Origin: Gammaproteobacteria bacterium
Lineage (GTDB): Bacteria; Pseudomonadota; Gammaproteobacteria; Xanthomonadales; SZUA-36
Assembly: GCA_021772935.1 (NCBI GenBank)
Contig: JAJFLA010000056.1
Span: 1-64,000, forward strand
DNA: 64,000 nucleotides
Reading direction: 5' to 3'
Shown here: positions 53,137 to 62,017 of the stretch, piece after piece
Position numbering within the stretch: the first letter of the stretch is position 1
Layout: every line of letters begins with the position of its first letter
Notes under the pieces: generated by a model
Told to the model about the DNA's origin: nothing
What the model saw: only the letters and a program-made list of their open reading frames with translations
The model's database searches: none
Made by a program: the position numbers and the translations under genes

Positions 53137-55887
53137 TCAATCGCGTAGTTTTTTAAGTTTTCCGATTTGTGCTTCGAAACCCGCAACCTTCGTCTTGTGT
53201 GTCGCCAAACGCTGGTGCTCTTGTTCGACCACAACAGGTGGTGCATTATCAACAAACCGCTTGTTATCCAATTTGCCCTCAGATCGTTTCAGGTCCGTCA
53301 GTTCGCGTTCCAGTAATTTGTTGAGGCGAGTCAATTCATCTTCCAGATCGACAAGACCTTTTAGTGAAACCAGGATTTTTAGGTCAGCGACCAGGGCGAC
53401 AGAGTATTGTGAGGTATCGGCTCCTTCCTTTAACCACTGGCTCGCCCCAATTTTTCCGAGGCCTTGCAGCAAGTTTGAAAACTGTTGTTGTCGCTTCTTG
53501 TCAGTGGTGGAACCTGCCTGGAATGCGATATCCAAGGTCTTTCCGGGCGCTACATTCAGCTCAGCACGTATATTCCGGATACCCTGCAATACGTTTTGCA
53601 ACCAGCTAATGTCATCTTCAGCTTGCCTGTCGGTGTCACCGGCTTGCGGATATGCTTGTAACATGATGCTCTCGCCCTCGATTTTAAGCGGTGCTTTGAG
53701 CCGTTGCCAAATGTCCTCGGTAATAAATGGCATGATTGGGTGTAAACAACGCAGGCTTCTTTCAAGTACGTACAACAAGGTATAGCGAGTGGCATTCTGC
53801 TCTTCTTTGTTGCCCTTTTGCAGCACAGGCTTTGATAACTCCAGATACCAATCACAGTATTCGTTCCAGATAAACTCGTACAGGCGCTGGGAGGCCAAAT
53901 CAAGTCGGTACTCATTGATATGTCCGCGAATAGCGGCAATCATTTTATGCATCCGGGAGATGATCCAGCGGTCAGCGGCACTGGATTGAGCTACGGCGTG
54001 AACCTCATGATCTGTAGTGCTCATCAACACGTAACGTGCTGCATTCCACAGCTTGTTGCAGAAATTCCGGTTGCCCTCAATGCGCCCGAGGTCAAAGCGG
54101 ATGTCACGGCCGTTGGTGGCCAGTGCCGCGAAGGTAAAACGCAATGCATCACAACCAAAAGCAGAGGTTCCATTTGGAAATTCTTTACGTAGATTTTTCT
54201 CAATCATCGGAGCCATGTGCGGCTGCATTAGACCGGTGGTGCGTTTTTTGACCAGTTCCTCCAACTCAATGCCATCAATCAGGTCGATGGGGTCAAGCAC
54301 GTTGCCCTTGGACTTGGACATTTTTTGTCCGTGTGCGTCTCTGATCAAGCCGTGAACGTAAACTTCACGAAACGGCACATCGCCCATAAACTTCAAGCCC
54401 ATCATGATCATCCGGGCGACCCAGAAGAATATGATGTCGAAACCTGTCACCAGCACATTGGTAGGATAGTATTTGTCCAGGCGTGGTGTCTTGTCCGGCC
54501 AGCCGAGCGTGCTGAAAGGCCACAGGGCGGATGAAAACCACGTGTCGAGTACATCGTCATCTTGTTTGAGTGGGATATCATCAGCGAGGTTGCCACGTTT
54601 ACGGGCGTCGGCCTCATCAAAGCCAACATAGATAGAACCATCAGGGCCATACCAGGCCGGAATTCGGTGACCCCACCATAGCTGACGGGAAATACACCAG
54701 TCTTCTATTCGATGCATCCAGTCAAAATAGGTTTTGTTCCAGTTATCAGGTACAAAACGGATTTTCCCATTCTGTACAGCTTCAATGGCGGGTTCGGCCA
54801 GTGGTGCAATTTTTACATACCACTGGTCGGTCAGGTAAGGCTCAACGATCGCCCCGGACCTGTCACCACGCGGAATCATCAGTGAGTGCGACTCAATTTT
54901 TTCCATCAGGCCAGCAGCTTCCAGGTCGGCTACGATTTGTTTCCGGGCCTTGAAACGGTCAAGTCCCCGGTAGGCTGGTGGGGCTTCATCATTGATGCTG
55001 GCGTCATCATTAAGAACATTGATTGTTGCCAATTGATGGCGCTTGCCCATTTCATAATCATTAAAATCATGTGCCGGGGTGATCTTCACGCAACCAGAGC
55101 CGAATTCGATATCTACGTAGCTGTCGGTAATCACCGGTATGGTACGCCCACTCAACGGCAGTTCCAGTTCCAGGCCTATCAGGTCTGTATAACGTGGGTC
55201 TTCCGGGTTTACCGCAACGGCAGTGTCTCCCAGCATGGTTTCTGGTCGTGTTGTGGCGACTACGACGTAACCCTTACCGTCCACTCGTGGATAACGGATA
55301 TGCCAAAGATGACCACTTTCTTCTTTCGATATGACTTCCAGATCTGAAAGTGCGGTATGTAATACAGGGTCCCAGTTCACCAGTCGCTTGCCGCGGTAGA
55401 TCAGGTCCTCGTGGTAAAGATCGACAAATACCTTTGTAACTGCAAGTGACAGCTCATCATCCATGGTAAAACGACTGTGGTCCCAATCCACCGATGCACC
55501 CAGTCGACGCATCTGTTTGGTGATCTGGCCGCCTGAGTCGTTTTTCCAATCCCACACGGCGTCGATGAACTTGTCCCGGCCAAGGTCATGACGGGAAAGA
55601 CCTTGGTCACCCAGTTGACGTTCGACCACCATTTGCGTGGCAATACCGGCATGGTCCATGCCGGGTTGCCATAATGCGGATTCGCCCTGCATGCGGTGAA
55701 AGCGTGTCAGCACATCCATAATGGTGTCCTGGAAAGCATGGCCCATGTGCAGGTTACCGGTTACATTGGGTGGTGGCAGCATGATGCAGTAGGGCTGTTC
55801 CTGTTCGGTGGGTGAAAAATAGCCCTTCTCTTCCCACAGTTGGTACCAGTGTCTCTCGATGGTATCCGGCTGATAACTCTTTTCCAT
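53137..55887 (-). CDS. valS: Valyl-tRNA synthetase
   Basis: 916 residues, full length for ValS. HIGH motif in [23 protein letters not shown] in [14 protein letters not shown], the CP1 editing domain between ([20 protein letters not shown]), the anticodon-binding domain and the C-terminal coiled coil ([17 protein letters not shown]). It charges tRNA-Val and edits Thr-tRNA-Val. It is third in the minus-strand pepA-holC-valS order of E. coli. Its AAGGAG site (55900-55905) is contained in the outermost arm of a long inverted repeat, so its translation may depend on that structure. Confidence 0.94.
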   Translation of the reverse strand: MEKSYQPDTIERHWYQLWEEKGYFSPTEQEQPYCIMLPPPNVTGNLHMGHAFQDTIMDVLTRFHRMQGESALWQPGMDHAGIATQMVVERQLGDQGLSRHDLGRDKFIDAVWDWKNDSGGQITKQMRRLGASVDWDHSRFTMDDELSLAVTKVFVDLYHEDLIYRGKRLVNWDPVLHTALSDLEVISKEESGHLWHIRYPRVDGKGYVVVATTRPETMLGDTAVAVNPEDPRYTDLIGLELELPLSGRTIPVITDSYVDIEFGSGCVKITPAHDFNDYEMGKRHQLATINVLNDDASINDEAPPAYRGLDRFKARKQIVADLEAAGLMEKIESHSLMIPRGDRSGAIVEPYLTDQWYVKIAPLAEPAIEAVQNGKIRFVPDNWNKTYFDWMHRIEDWCISRQLWWGHRIPAWYGPDGSIYVGFDEADARKRGNLADDIPLKQDDDVLDTWFSSALWPFSTLGWPDKTPRLDKYYPTNVLVTGFDIIFFWVARMIMMGLKFMGDVPFREVYVHGLIRDAHGQKMSKSKGNVLDPIDLIDGIELEELVKKRTTGLMQPHMAPMIEKNLRKEFPNGTSAFGCDALRFTFAALATNGRDIRFDLGRIEGNRNFCNKLWNAARYVLMSTTDHEVHAVAQSSAADRWIISRMHKMIAAIRGHINEYRLDLASQRLYEFIWNEYCDWYLELSKPVLQKGNKEEQNATRYTLLYVLERSLRCLHPIMPFITEDIWQRLKAPLKIEGESIMLQAYPQAGDTDRQAEDDISWLQNVLQGIRNIRAELNVAPGKTLDIAFQAGSTTDKKRQQQFSNLLQGLGKIGASQWLKEGADTSQYSVALVADLKILVSLKGLVDLEDELTRLNKLLERELTDLKRSEGKLDNKRFVDNAPPVVVEQEHQRLATHKTKVAGFEAQIGKLKKLRD

Positions 55888-55899
55888 TATGTATTAGTA

Positions 55900-56156
55900 C
55901 TCCTTTAAGGTGATATTGCCGTGCTCAGCGAGTCGGGAAGCGGTTGGGCGCAAGGCACGTCACGCAGGCAATGGCTGGTCCTTGCCAAGAGGCATAACAC
56001 CGCGAACGACCGCTTCCCGACTCGCCCGAAGGGAGCCAAGCAGATGACCCAATGCGGCGTTACAGCCCTTAACAAGGACCAGTCATTGTCTGCGGATTGT
56101 GCCTTGTCTTGGGTCATCTGCTTGGCTCTGAACATGACAATATCACCTTGAAGGAG
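55900..56156 (-). repeat. Structured twin-module element between holC and valS
   Basis: A 257-bp element with outer inverted arms of 29 bp (55900-55928 and 56128-56156, 25 matches, centred on AAGGTGATATTG). Inside lie two head-to-head modules. Module A (55929-56024) is closed by perfect 16-bp arms (CGAGTCGGGAAGCGGT and complement). Module B (56033-56128) is closed by perfect 19-bp arms of unrelated sequence (GAGCCAAGCAGATGACCCA and complement). Between the arms both share a core in opposite orientation: AAGGCAC, then GCAG-CAATG-CTGGTCCTTG and TAAC-CCGC. An inner hairpin GGCAA/TTGCC in A is GACAA/TTGTT in B, so paired bases change together. The outer arms carry the holC stop and the valS ribosome binding site. 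Not a recognised family. Confidence 0.75.
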
Positions 56157-56604
56157 CACCAGTCTCGTGCGTTTGGGGTTTAAGCCCTAGATTACGATAG
56201 ACTTTATATTTCACTCTGGAGGCTTGCCTTTCGTCCTCTGCGTAAGGAACGATCTCCAATACACGGCGGAATCTCTCTGGTTGTGGAACAGCCTCAGGGC
56301 AAAGGTTAATCACGACGTCAGTTGGGTTCAAGCCGGAAAGCGTGCCAATATTGATTGGTGCCTTGTCGAAATCCTGATTGTCGACTCCGGCATGTGGTAG
56401 AAACCTGCCTTTCGGGTATTCCCACATCAGTTTAACCAGTTGCTCACTGGCCGCTTTCGTGGTCGTGATGATGAAGATTTTCTGCTTTCGCTCCCAAGCC
56501 ATCAACGCCAGACGGCAGGCAAGCTCGCCTGCCTGTGATGACGAGGCCCCCAATAGGTAAAAGTCAACCTGGCAAGTCTCTGGATTGGTGTTTTTGCGGG
56601 ACAA
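56143..56604 (-). CDS. holC: DNA polymerase III chi subunit
   Basis: 153 residues. CQVDFYLLGASSS at the N-terminus, LACRLALMAWERKQKIFI, the FLPHAGVDNQ segment and VINLCPEAVPQPERFRRVLEIV correspond to the HolC family. Chi links the clamp loader to single-strand-binding protein through psi. The last residues (ETGAPSR) and the TGA stop are encoded inside the outer arm of the structured element downstream, so the present C-terminus may have been set by that insertion. It follows pepA by 24 bp after the pepA stop, in operon order pepA-holC-valS. Confidence 0.9.
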   Translation of the reverse strand: MSRKNTNPETCQVDFYLLGASSSQAGELACRLALMAWERKQKIFIITTTKAASEQLVKLMWEYPKGRFLPHAGVDNQDFDKAPINIGTLSGLNPTDVVINLCPEAVPQPERFRRVLEIVPYAEDERQASRVKYKVYRNLGLKPQTHETGAPSR

Positions 56605-56628
56605 GGGTTGAAGAATACAGGATCAGGC

Positions 56629-58146
56629 TCAGCTGGCCTGGTCAATCAAAAATTGGCTTAGCAGACCGACCGGTCTGCCAGTTGATCCTTTGTCCCCGCC
56701 CCATATCCATGTCGAGCCAGCACAATCTATATGGGCCCAGCGCTGACCTTTTGTAAAACGGGAGAGGAAACAGCCTGCGGTGATACTGCCGGCCGCCATA
56801 CCACCGACATTCCTCATGTCAGCAAAAGTGGATTTGAGCTGAGGCTGATAATCATCCCAAAGTGGTAAACGCCAACCCCGGTCTATGGCTGCCTGGCCCG
56901 CGTCGATCAACTGCTTGGCGAGATCATCGTGCTTGCTCATGATGGCTGAGGCATGGTGTCCGAGAGCAACCACGCAAGCACCGGTGAGTGTCGCCACGTC
57001 GATCAGTGCGGCCGGATTGAAGCGCTGGCTATAAGTAAGTGCATCGCATAATACGAGGCGTCCTTCTGCATCCGTATTGAGTATTTCTATGGTCTTTCCT
57101 GACATGGATGTGAGAACATCGCCTGGCCGATAGGCATTGCCATCAGGCATGTTTTCAGCGGCGGCAACGATACAGATCAGATTGATGGGTAGTTGGATGT
57201 CTGCACAGGCTTCAAACGCGCCGATGACACTGGCTGCTCCGCCCATATCAAACTTCATCTGTTCCATGTTTGGACCAGGTTTGAGTGAAATACCACCGGT
57301 ATCAAAGGTGATCCCCTTGCCAACCAGGACGATGGGTCGTGTGTTTTCGTTGCTGCCCTGGTATTTAAGAACTATCAGTTTCGGTTCGTTGACACTACCC
57401 TGACCAACAGCCAGTAAGGCCGACATCTTGAGCTGGGCCATTTCATCTTTATCAAGAATTTCGACACTGACATTTTCATAGTCGTTTGCGATCGCCCGCG
57501 CTTGCTCTGCGAGAAAGGCTGGGTTGCAGATATTGGGAGGAAGGTTACCGAGCTCCATTGAACGCAGATAGCCTTTCACAATACCCCTGGCCTCAGCCAA
57601 TGCAAGCTCCATTTCAGCATCAGCATTGAATGAAGCGCTGACTAATGGTTTGTTATCATCATCTTTAGGTGCCTTGGTAGCAGTGTAGCTATAGTTAGCC
57701 CGACCCACATTGACAGCAGCCTGGCGAAGGCGCCAGTGGGCCTGGTCCAGACCAGCCTCTTGGCCGGTTCCCGACATCACTTTGCCAGGCTTGACGGCCT
57801 CGACCTCGTTCAGACAGATATGGGCACTGGTGGTGGCATGATCGCGCAAGAATACACCTGCGCTGCCGCAAACACGGTCATAACGCACCTCGCTGAATTT
57901 TTCAGTTTCACCACAACCCATGACCAGGATACGTTTTGCGACCACCCCTTCCAGTCCATGTAGCATGGTTGTGCCTTTCCAATCGGTATTGATATCCCCG
58001 CTATCGATCAATTGCTGCAGCGCGCCATTACTGGCTTGATCAATCAGTTCTGCAGACCCATGCAAGGCAGCGTGCTCAAATATTCCAATGACAAGGCAGG
58101 CTGTACCGAGCTCTGGTGCTGGTGTTGTGTCGAGTGTAAATTTCAT
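56629..58146 (-). CDS. pepA: Cytosol aminopeptidase (leucyl aminopeptidase, PepA)
   Basis: About 505 residues from ATG 58146, which is preceded by a GGGAGGG site; the open frame to 58206 is not needed. The N-terminal macro-like domain is followed by the M17 catalytic domain: GKGITFDTGGISLKPG (Lys and Asp metal ligands), MKFDMGGAA, and NTDAEGRLVLCDAL (the family signature). It is a hexameric Zn/Mn aminopeptidase that in E. coli also acts as DNA-binding accessory factor. It is divergent from lptF with 67 bp between the starts, as in E. coli. Confidence 0.93.
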   Translation of the reverse strand: MKFTLDTTPAPELGTACLVIGIFEHAALHGSAELIDQASNGALQQLIDSGDINTDWKGTTMLHGLEGVVAKRILVMGCGETEKFSEVRYDRVCGSAGVFLRDHATTSAHICLNEVEAVKPGKVMSGTGQEAGLDQAHWRLRQAAVNVGRANYSYTATKAPKDDDNKPLVSASFNADAEMELALAEARGIVKGYLRSMELGNLPPNICNPAFLAEQARAIANDYENVSVEILDKDEMAQLKMSALLAVGQGSVNEPKLIVLKYQGSNENTRPIVLVGKGITFDTGGISLKPGPNMEQMKFDMGGAASVIGAFEACADIQLPINLICIVAAAENMPDGNAYRPGDVLTSMSGKTIEILNTDAEGRLVLCDALTYSQRFNPAALIDVATLTGACVVALGHHASAIMSKHDDLAKQLIDAGQAAIDRGWRLPLWDDYQPQLKSTFADMRNVGGMAAGSITAGCFLSRFTKGQRWAHIDCAGSTWIWGGDKGSTGRPVGLLSQFLIDQAS

Positions 58147-58213
58147 TGTTTTGGGTCCCTCCCTAAATGCTCCAGCTCTAAAAATGGCCAGTGAGTCATT
58201 TAACACTGCTAGA

Positions 58214-59350
58214 ATGCGGATGAATCAGGCATTCTACAACGATTTAATTGCGAAGATACTAAATTTGAGCATACTGCAGAAATACATATTGCGTGAGTGG
58301 TTCTGGACCTCACTGGCTGTAAGCAGTGTGCTTATCATTGTGTTGCTTGGTACCTACCTTGGCGACATGCTCAATGACATCGCTGATGGCCGGATGCCCG
58401 CAGGGCTGATGACCATACAGTTATTGCTGCATATGCCTGAAACGCTTAGTAATATTTTGCCGTTGGCAGGTTTTGTTGCGATCATGTGGGGCCTGGGTCG
58501 TCTGTACCGGGATCAGGAAATGGCAGTCATGCGCTCCAGTGGTTTCGGTTGGTGGAAACTGTTAAAACCACTGCTCAGTCTGGTGATTCCACTGGCAGTC
58601 CTGTTACTGGTGTTGGGCCTGATTGTTGCCCCGAAAACTGCACGCCTGGCTGAACAACAATTGGAACTGGCCTTTCGTTCTGCGGCTGTCTGGGGTTTGC
58701 AAGCCGGTAAATTTCATGTGCTTCGGCATGGTGAACTGGTTATATATGCTGAAACCATTGAAGAAGATGGCAGTACCCTGCGAAATGTTTTTATCAAGCA
58801 ACGTCAACAGGAAAGAGAACAGATTTGGGTGGCTCAGAAGGGGCGCTACTGGATGGACCCCGATACCGGTGACCGTTATCTGATTCTTGAAGATGGTAAG
58901 GTCACTGATGTTACTCCCCAGCAGCTCGATATACGGGTGTTGCGCTTTGCGCGCAATGATCTGCGTTTGCCCGAGCCAGAGTTTCGAGATCAGAAAAAGA
59001 AAAATTTTAGCTCAAAACCATCAGCAGAATTGCTGAATGACGCAAGTGCAGAATCCATCGCAGAACTGCAATGGCGTTTATCCCCCGCAATCACCGTTAT
59101 TGTTTTGGGTTTGCTGGCTATTCCTCTCGCACACTCAGCGCCTCGTGAAGGTAGAGGTGTCAGGATTGTACTGGGCATTCTGGTTTACTTATTGTATGGC
59201 AACATGCTCTACCTGTGCCGCTCCTTGGTGGCAGATGGCCTTCTACCCACTTATATCGGGATGTGGTGGGTCCACGTTGTTTTCCTCGCTATTAGTTTTG
59301 TATGGGTTCGGCGACAAGGGCGATTTCCTGTGAAGACAAAGTTGACATGA
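58214..59350 (+). CDS. lptF: LPS export permease LptF
   Basis: About 378 residues. Helices near 25-50, 60-85, 105-125 lie before a periplasmic beta-jellyroll region (EDGSTLRNVFIKQRQQEREQ), and three more helices follow from about 290. 'LREWFWTSLAVSSVLIIVLL' and 'GFVAIMWGLGRLYRDQEMAVMRSSGF' are the LptF/YjgP coupling-helix region contacting the LptB ATPase. LptFG with LptB extracts LPS from the inner membrane. ATG 58184 and 58220 are other possible starts. Its ATGA stop overlaps lptG. Confidence 0.92.
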   Translation: MRMNQAFYNDLIAKILNLSILQKYILREWFWTSLAVSSVLIIVLLGTYLGDMLNDIADGRMPAGLMTIQLLLHMPETLSNILPLAGFVAIMWGLGRLYRDQEMAVMRSSGFGWWKLLKPLLSLVIPLAVLLLVLGLIVAPKTARLAEQQLELAFRSAAVWGLQAGKFHVLRHGELVIYAETIEEDGSTLRNVFIKQRQQEREQIWVAQKGRYWMDPDTGDRYLILEDGKVTDVTPQQLDIRVLRFARNDLRLPEPEFRDQKKKNFSSKPSAELLNDASAESIAELQWRLSPAITVIVLGLLAIPLAHSAPREGRGVRIVLGILVYLLYGNMLYLCRSLVADGLLPTYIGMWWVHVVFLAISFVWVRRQGRFPVKTKLT

Positions 59351-60432
59351 TCAGGACCGTGGACAGGTACATAGGTAAAGTTGCCATTGTTGGCATTCTG
59401 ATGGTGTGGGTCAGCCTCACAGCCTTGATGATGATGTTCAGCTTGTTGAATGAGTTACGCGACACCACGGCCAATTATATGGCGTCTGACGTTTTCTGGT
59501 TTGTATTGCAAACGGGTCCCACCTCGGCATACCAGATTTTTCCTGTGTCGGCCTTGATGGGCTCCTTGTTAGGTGTTGGTAGTCTGGCAAGCGCAAATGA
59601 ACTGGTGGCATTTCGCACATCTGGTGTGTCCCGACTCAGACTGGCGGTTGCAGTAATGGTCGCAGCGTTGTTGATAACCATTCCTGTGATGATGATTGGG
59701 GAGTGGGTTGCACCAGGTGCTGAGCAGCAAGCCCGCGCATTCAGGTTAAATCAACTGGTCGGGCAGATGATTATAGGTGGGCCATCTGGTATGTGGATGA
59801 GAGACGGCAGCGATATTGTCAATATCCGGCGACCGCTGCTTACCGCGGACCGGGGGCAGCAATCCATCAGTTTTCAGGATATAGAAATTCACCATTTTGA
59901 TGGGTTTTCGGAGTTGCAGAAAATTACCCGTGCTGAACGAGCCTTTTTTGATGGGGATCAATGGACACTTGAAGGTGTTTTTGAAATAAACATCGGTCCC
60001 TTGGCGGTGACTCCTTTGACGGTTGAACGAACACCTTGGGTTTCCGGGATCAAACCTGAGTTGCTTGAATCGGCAGTAACACGCCCCCCTTATTTGTCAA
60101 TGCGGGTTTTGTGGGACCAGCTGAATTATCTGCAAAGCAACGGTTTGGATGACAGTGTTTATCAATCTGCGTTTTGGGAGAAAATTATTTACCCGTTCGC
60201 AGTTGTTGCGCTGATCTTGGCGGGCATGCCTTTTGTTTTTGGATATTCCAGACAACAAAATCTTGGCTTCAGGCTTTTTGCCGGCATGATACTGGGTGGC
60301 TTGTTCATGTTGGTCAATGGTGCTGCCCAAAATTTTGCAGCCGCCTACTCGTTACCAGTGGCGTTGAGTACAGCGTTGCCCTCGTTCATTCTGATGATTG
60401 TGGCGATCACAGTTTTACGTCGATCGGTTTGA
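59347..60432 (+). CDS. lptG: LPS export permease LptG
   Basis: 361 residues with the same architecture as LptF: first helix AIVGILMVWVSLTALMMMFS, coupling helix LGVGSLASANELVAFRTSGVS, a periplasmic beta domain from about 130 to 265, and three final helices (FAVVALILAGMPFVFGYSRQ). It is the LptF partner in the LptB2FG transporter. Start at ATG 59347 overlapping the lptF stop; the frame also runs back to 59302 inside lptF. The pair in tandem, divergent from pepA, matches E. coli. Confidence 0.92.
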   Translation: MIRTVDRYIGKVAIVGILMVWVSLTALMMMFSLLNELRDTTANYMASDVFWFVLQTGPTSAYQIFPVSALMGSLLGVGSLASANELVAFRTSGVSRLRLAVAVMVAALLITIPVMMIGEWVAPGAEQQARAFRLNQLVGQMIIGGPSGMWMRDGSDIVNIRRPLLTADRGQQSISFQDIEIHHFDGFSELQKITRAERAFFDGDQWTLEGVFEINIGPLAVTPLTVERTPWVSGIKPELLESAVTRPPYLSMRVLWDQLNYLQSNGLDDSVYQSAFWEKIIYPFAVVALILAGMPFVFGYSRQQNLGFRLFAGMILGGLFMLVNGAAQNFAAAYSLPVALSTALPSFILMIVAITVLRRSV

Positions 60433-60481
60433 GGTTTGACAAAGGTCGTCGGCCTGTCAGGGTTCACGGGGGTCGTCAGTT

Positions 60482-60955
60482 TTATTGCTCGCAGGATTTA
60501 ATTAACAGGGTATAAGCGGCGAGGTCATGCCAACCCCGGTTTTTTGAATCTACCAGCGCCCAGAGAATACCGATGCCGAAGACGGATAGTGAAATCACAC
60601 CGATAAAAAACCGCAACAGACACCTTGGCCATGAAATTATTTGGTCATCACCGCTGATAAGTTTTATGTGCCAGGCGCGCATGCCCAGGGTCAGACCTCC
60701 GTATCGCCAGCAACTGCCAAGGTAGGCGAAGCAGACTCCCAACAACCAGAGAGTAAACCAGAAATCCTGAAAAGCAACCTTGTCCACACTACCAAACGGC
60801 AACGCAATTGCTGTTCCCAACATCAGTAAGCCGAGCATAACGACAGCATCATACAACATGGCTAACAACCTCCGCGGTAGTGGGCAAAAGGCTGCGTCGG
60901 GGATTGAATTTGGCGGTAGATTTGCTTGCAATATAAATGTCCATTTACGTGTCAA
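60482..60955 (-). CDS. RDD-family membrane protein
   Basis: Up to 157 residues with the RDD signature near the start: PRRLLAMLYDAVVML (Arg then Asp), and three or four hydrophobic segments (VMLGLLMLGTAIALPF, FWFTLWLLGVCFAYL, LRFFIGVISLSVFGIGILW). RYGGLTLGMRAWHIKLI is the second family motif. RDD proteins are small transport-like membrane proteins of uncertain role. No ATG lies before the signature; a TTG at 60955 opens the frame and a later TTG (about 60931) is also possible. It is convergent with lptG. Confidence 0.8.
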   Translation of the reverse strand: MTRKWTFILQANLPPNSIPDAAFCPLPRRLLAMLYDAVVMLGLLMLGTAIALPFGSVDKVAFQDFWFTLWLLGVCFAYLGSCWRYGGLTLGMRAWHIKLISGDDQIISWPRCLLRFFIGVISLSVFGIGILWALVDSKNRGWHDLAAYTLLIKSCEQ

Positions 60956-61240
60956 TTTAAGAATGGTGGCTTAATGTTGCCGATGACCGTATACCGCCTC
61001 GATGCATATCGCCGTTATGAGGAATAAAGTATCATTTTTTTGACTCAGTGCCTGAAAAAAATGCTCTTTAGTATGATTCCAGATTGGTTTTTCACTAAAA
61101 AATATTGCAGTCTTGTGGCACAAGATACTGCCCTCGGTTATTCTGAGCCACCCGGTTTTCGGGAATGAATATAAAAATCCATTGATATCGTTTTACTGAA
61201 CTGGAATTATTCTTCGAACAAACCAATATGGAAACAAGCC

Positions 61241-62017
61241 ATGCCAGATAAATTTATTCGACGAACCTCAGGCCTGGTTTTAAGCGCCATGGCCGTGCTG
61301 CTTCTGATGTCCCCTGTCTATGCCCAGATGTTAGAAACCTCGGTGAAAACAGAAACCACTATTAACGAGGCGGCATCAATTTCGCAAAAACGTGTAACCC
61401 GGTTGTCGCAGCAGACAGCTGATTTGCTGGCTGAATACCGCATAATTGTGCGTGAAACTGAAAGCCTGAAGATTTATAACGACAATCTTGAGAGGGTTGT
61501 TATGGATCAACGTAAAGAAGTTGTGTCGATCAACCATCAATTGAGTGGTCTTGAAGCAACCAATCGCGGTATCGTGCCTTTGATGTTGGAAATGATTGAT
61601 ACATTACATAAAATCGTTGAAAACGATATGCCATTCCGATTGGAAGAACGTCGTGCCCGGGTTGTACGATTGCACGATATGATGGATCAGGCCGATGTGA
61701 CTGCCTCAGAAAAATATCGTCGGGTTATGGAGGCTTATCAAGGTGAAATGGAATATGGTCGTACCACTGAGGCTTATGCGGAAACGTTGCCCTCAACGGG
61801 GCAGACAGTGGACTTCCTGCGTGTTGGGCGGACCTTGCTTGTCTATCAAAGTAGTGATCAGGTGACGACAGGTTGGTTTAACCCCACCACACGTCAGTAT
61901 GAAGACCTGCCAGACCGTTACCGTCTGGAAGTCAAAGAAGGGCTGGCCATTGCCAGGAATGAAAAAGCACCAAATCTCGTCATGCTTCCTGTACCGGGTG
62001 CGAGGGTGGAAAAATGA
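61241..62017 (+). CDS. DUF3450 periplasmic coiled-coil protein of a TonB/ExbB system
   Basis: 258 residues. A signal peptide (LVLSAMAVLLLMSPVYA) precedes a long coiled coil (about 35-130: ISQKRVTRLSQQTADLLAEY), and a small C-terminal domain (TTGWFNPTTRQYEDLP). DUF3450 proteins are encoded directly before TtpC-like and ExbB/ExbD genes in Vibrio and Shewanella TonB2-type systems. It is likely a periplasmic helper that connects the motor to TonB-dependent outer-membrane receptors. It overlaps the next gene by 4 bp. The preceding 285 bp (60956-61240) hold no gene and should contain the operon promoter, which might be iron-regulated; no clear Fur box was picked out. Confidence 0.82.
   Translation: MPDKFIRRTSGLVLSAMAVLLLMSPVYAQMLETSVKTETTINEAASISQKRVTRLSQQTADLLAEYRIIVRETESLKIYNDNLERVVMDQRKEVVSINHQLSGLEATNRGIVPLMLEMIDTLHKIVENDMPFRLEERRARVVRLHDMMDQADVTASEKYRRVMEAYQGEMEYGRTTEAYAETLPSTGQTVDFLRVGRTLLVYQSSDQVTTGWFNPTTRQYEDLPDRYRLEVKEGLAIARNEKAPNLVMLPVPGARVEK

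Noticed and set aside
55888-56156. T-box leader for valS
   Set aside because: No T-box sequence (TGGNACCGCG) and no specifier loop; T-boxes of this kind are not expected for gammaproteobacterial valS.
55905-56159. Open frames of 76-84 codons on both strands
   Set aside because: Both exist only because the DNA is a near-palindrome; the peptides mirror each other and have no start signals.
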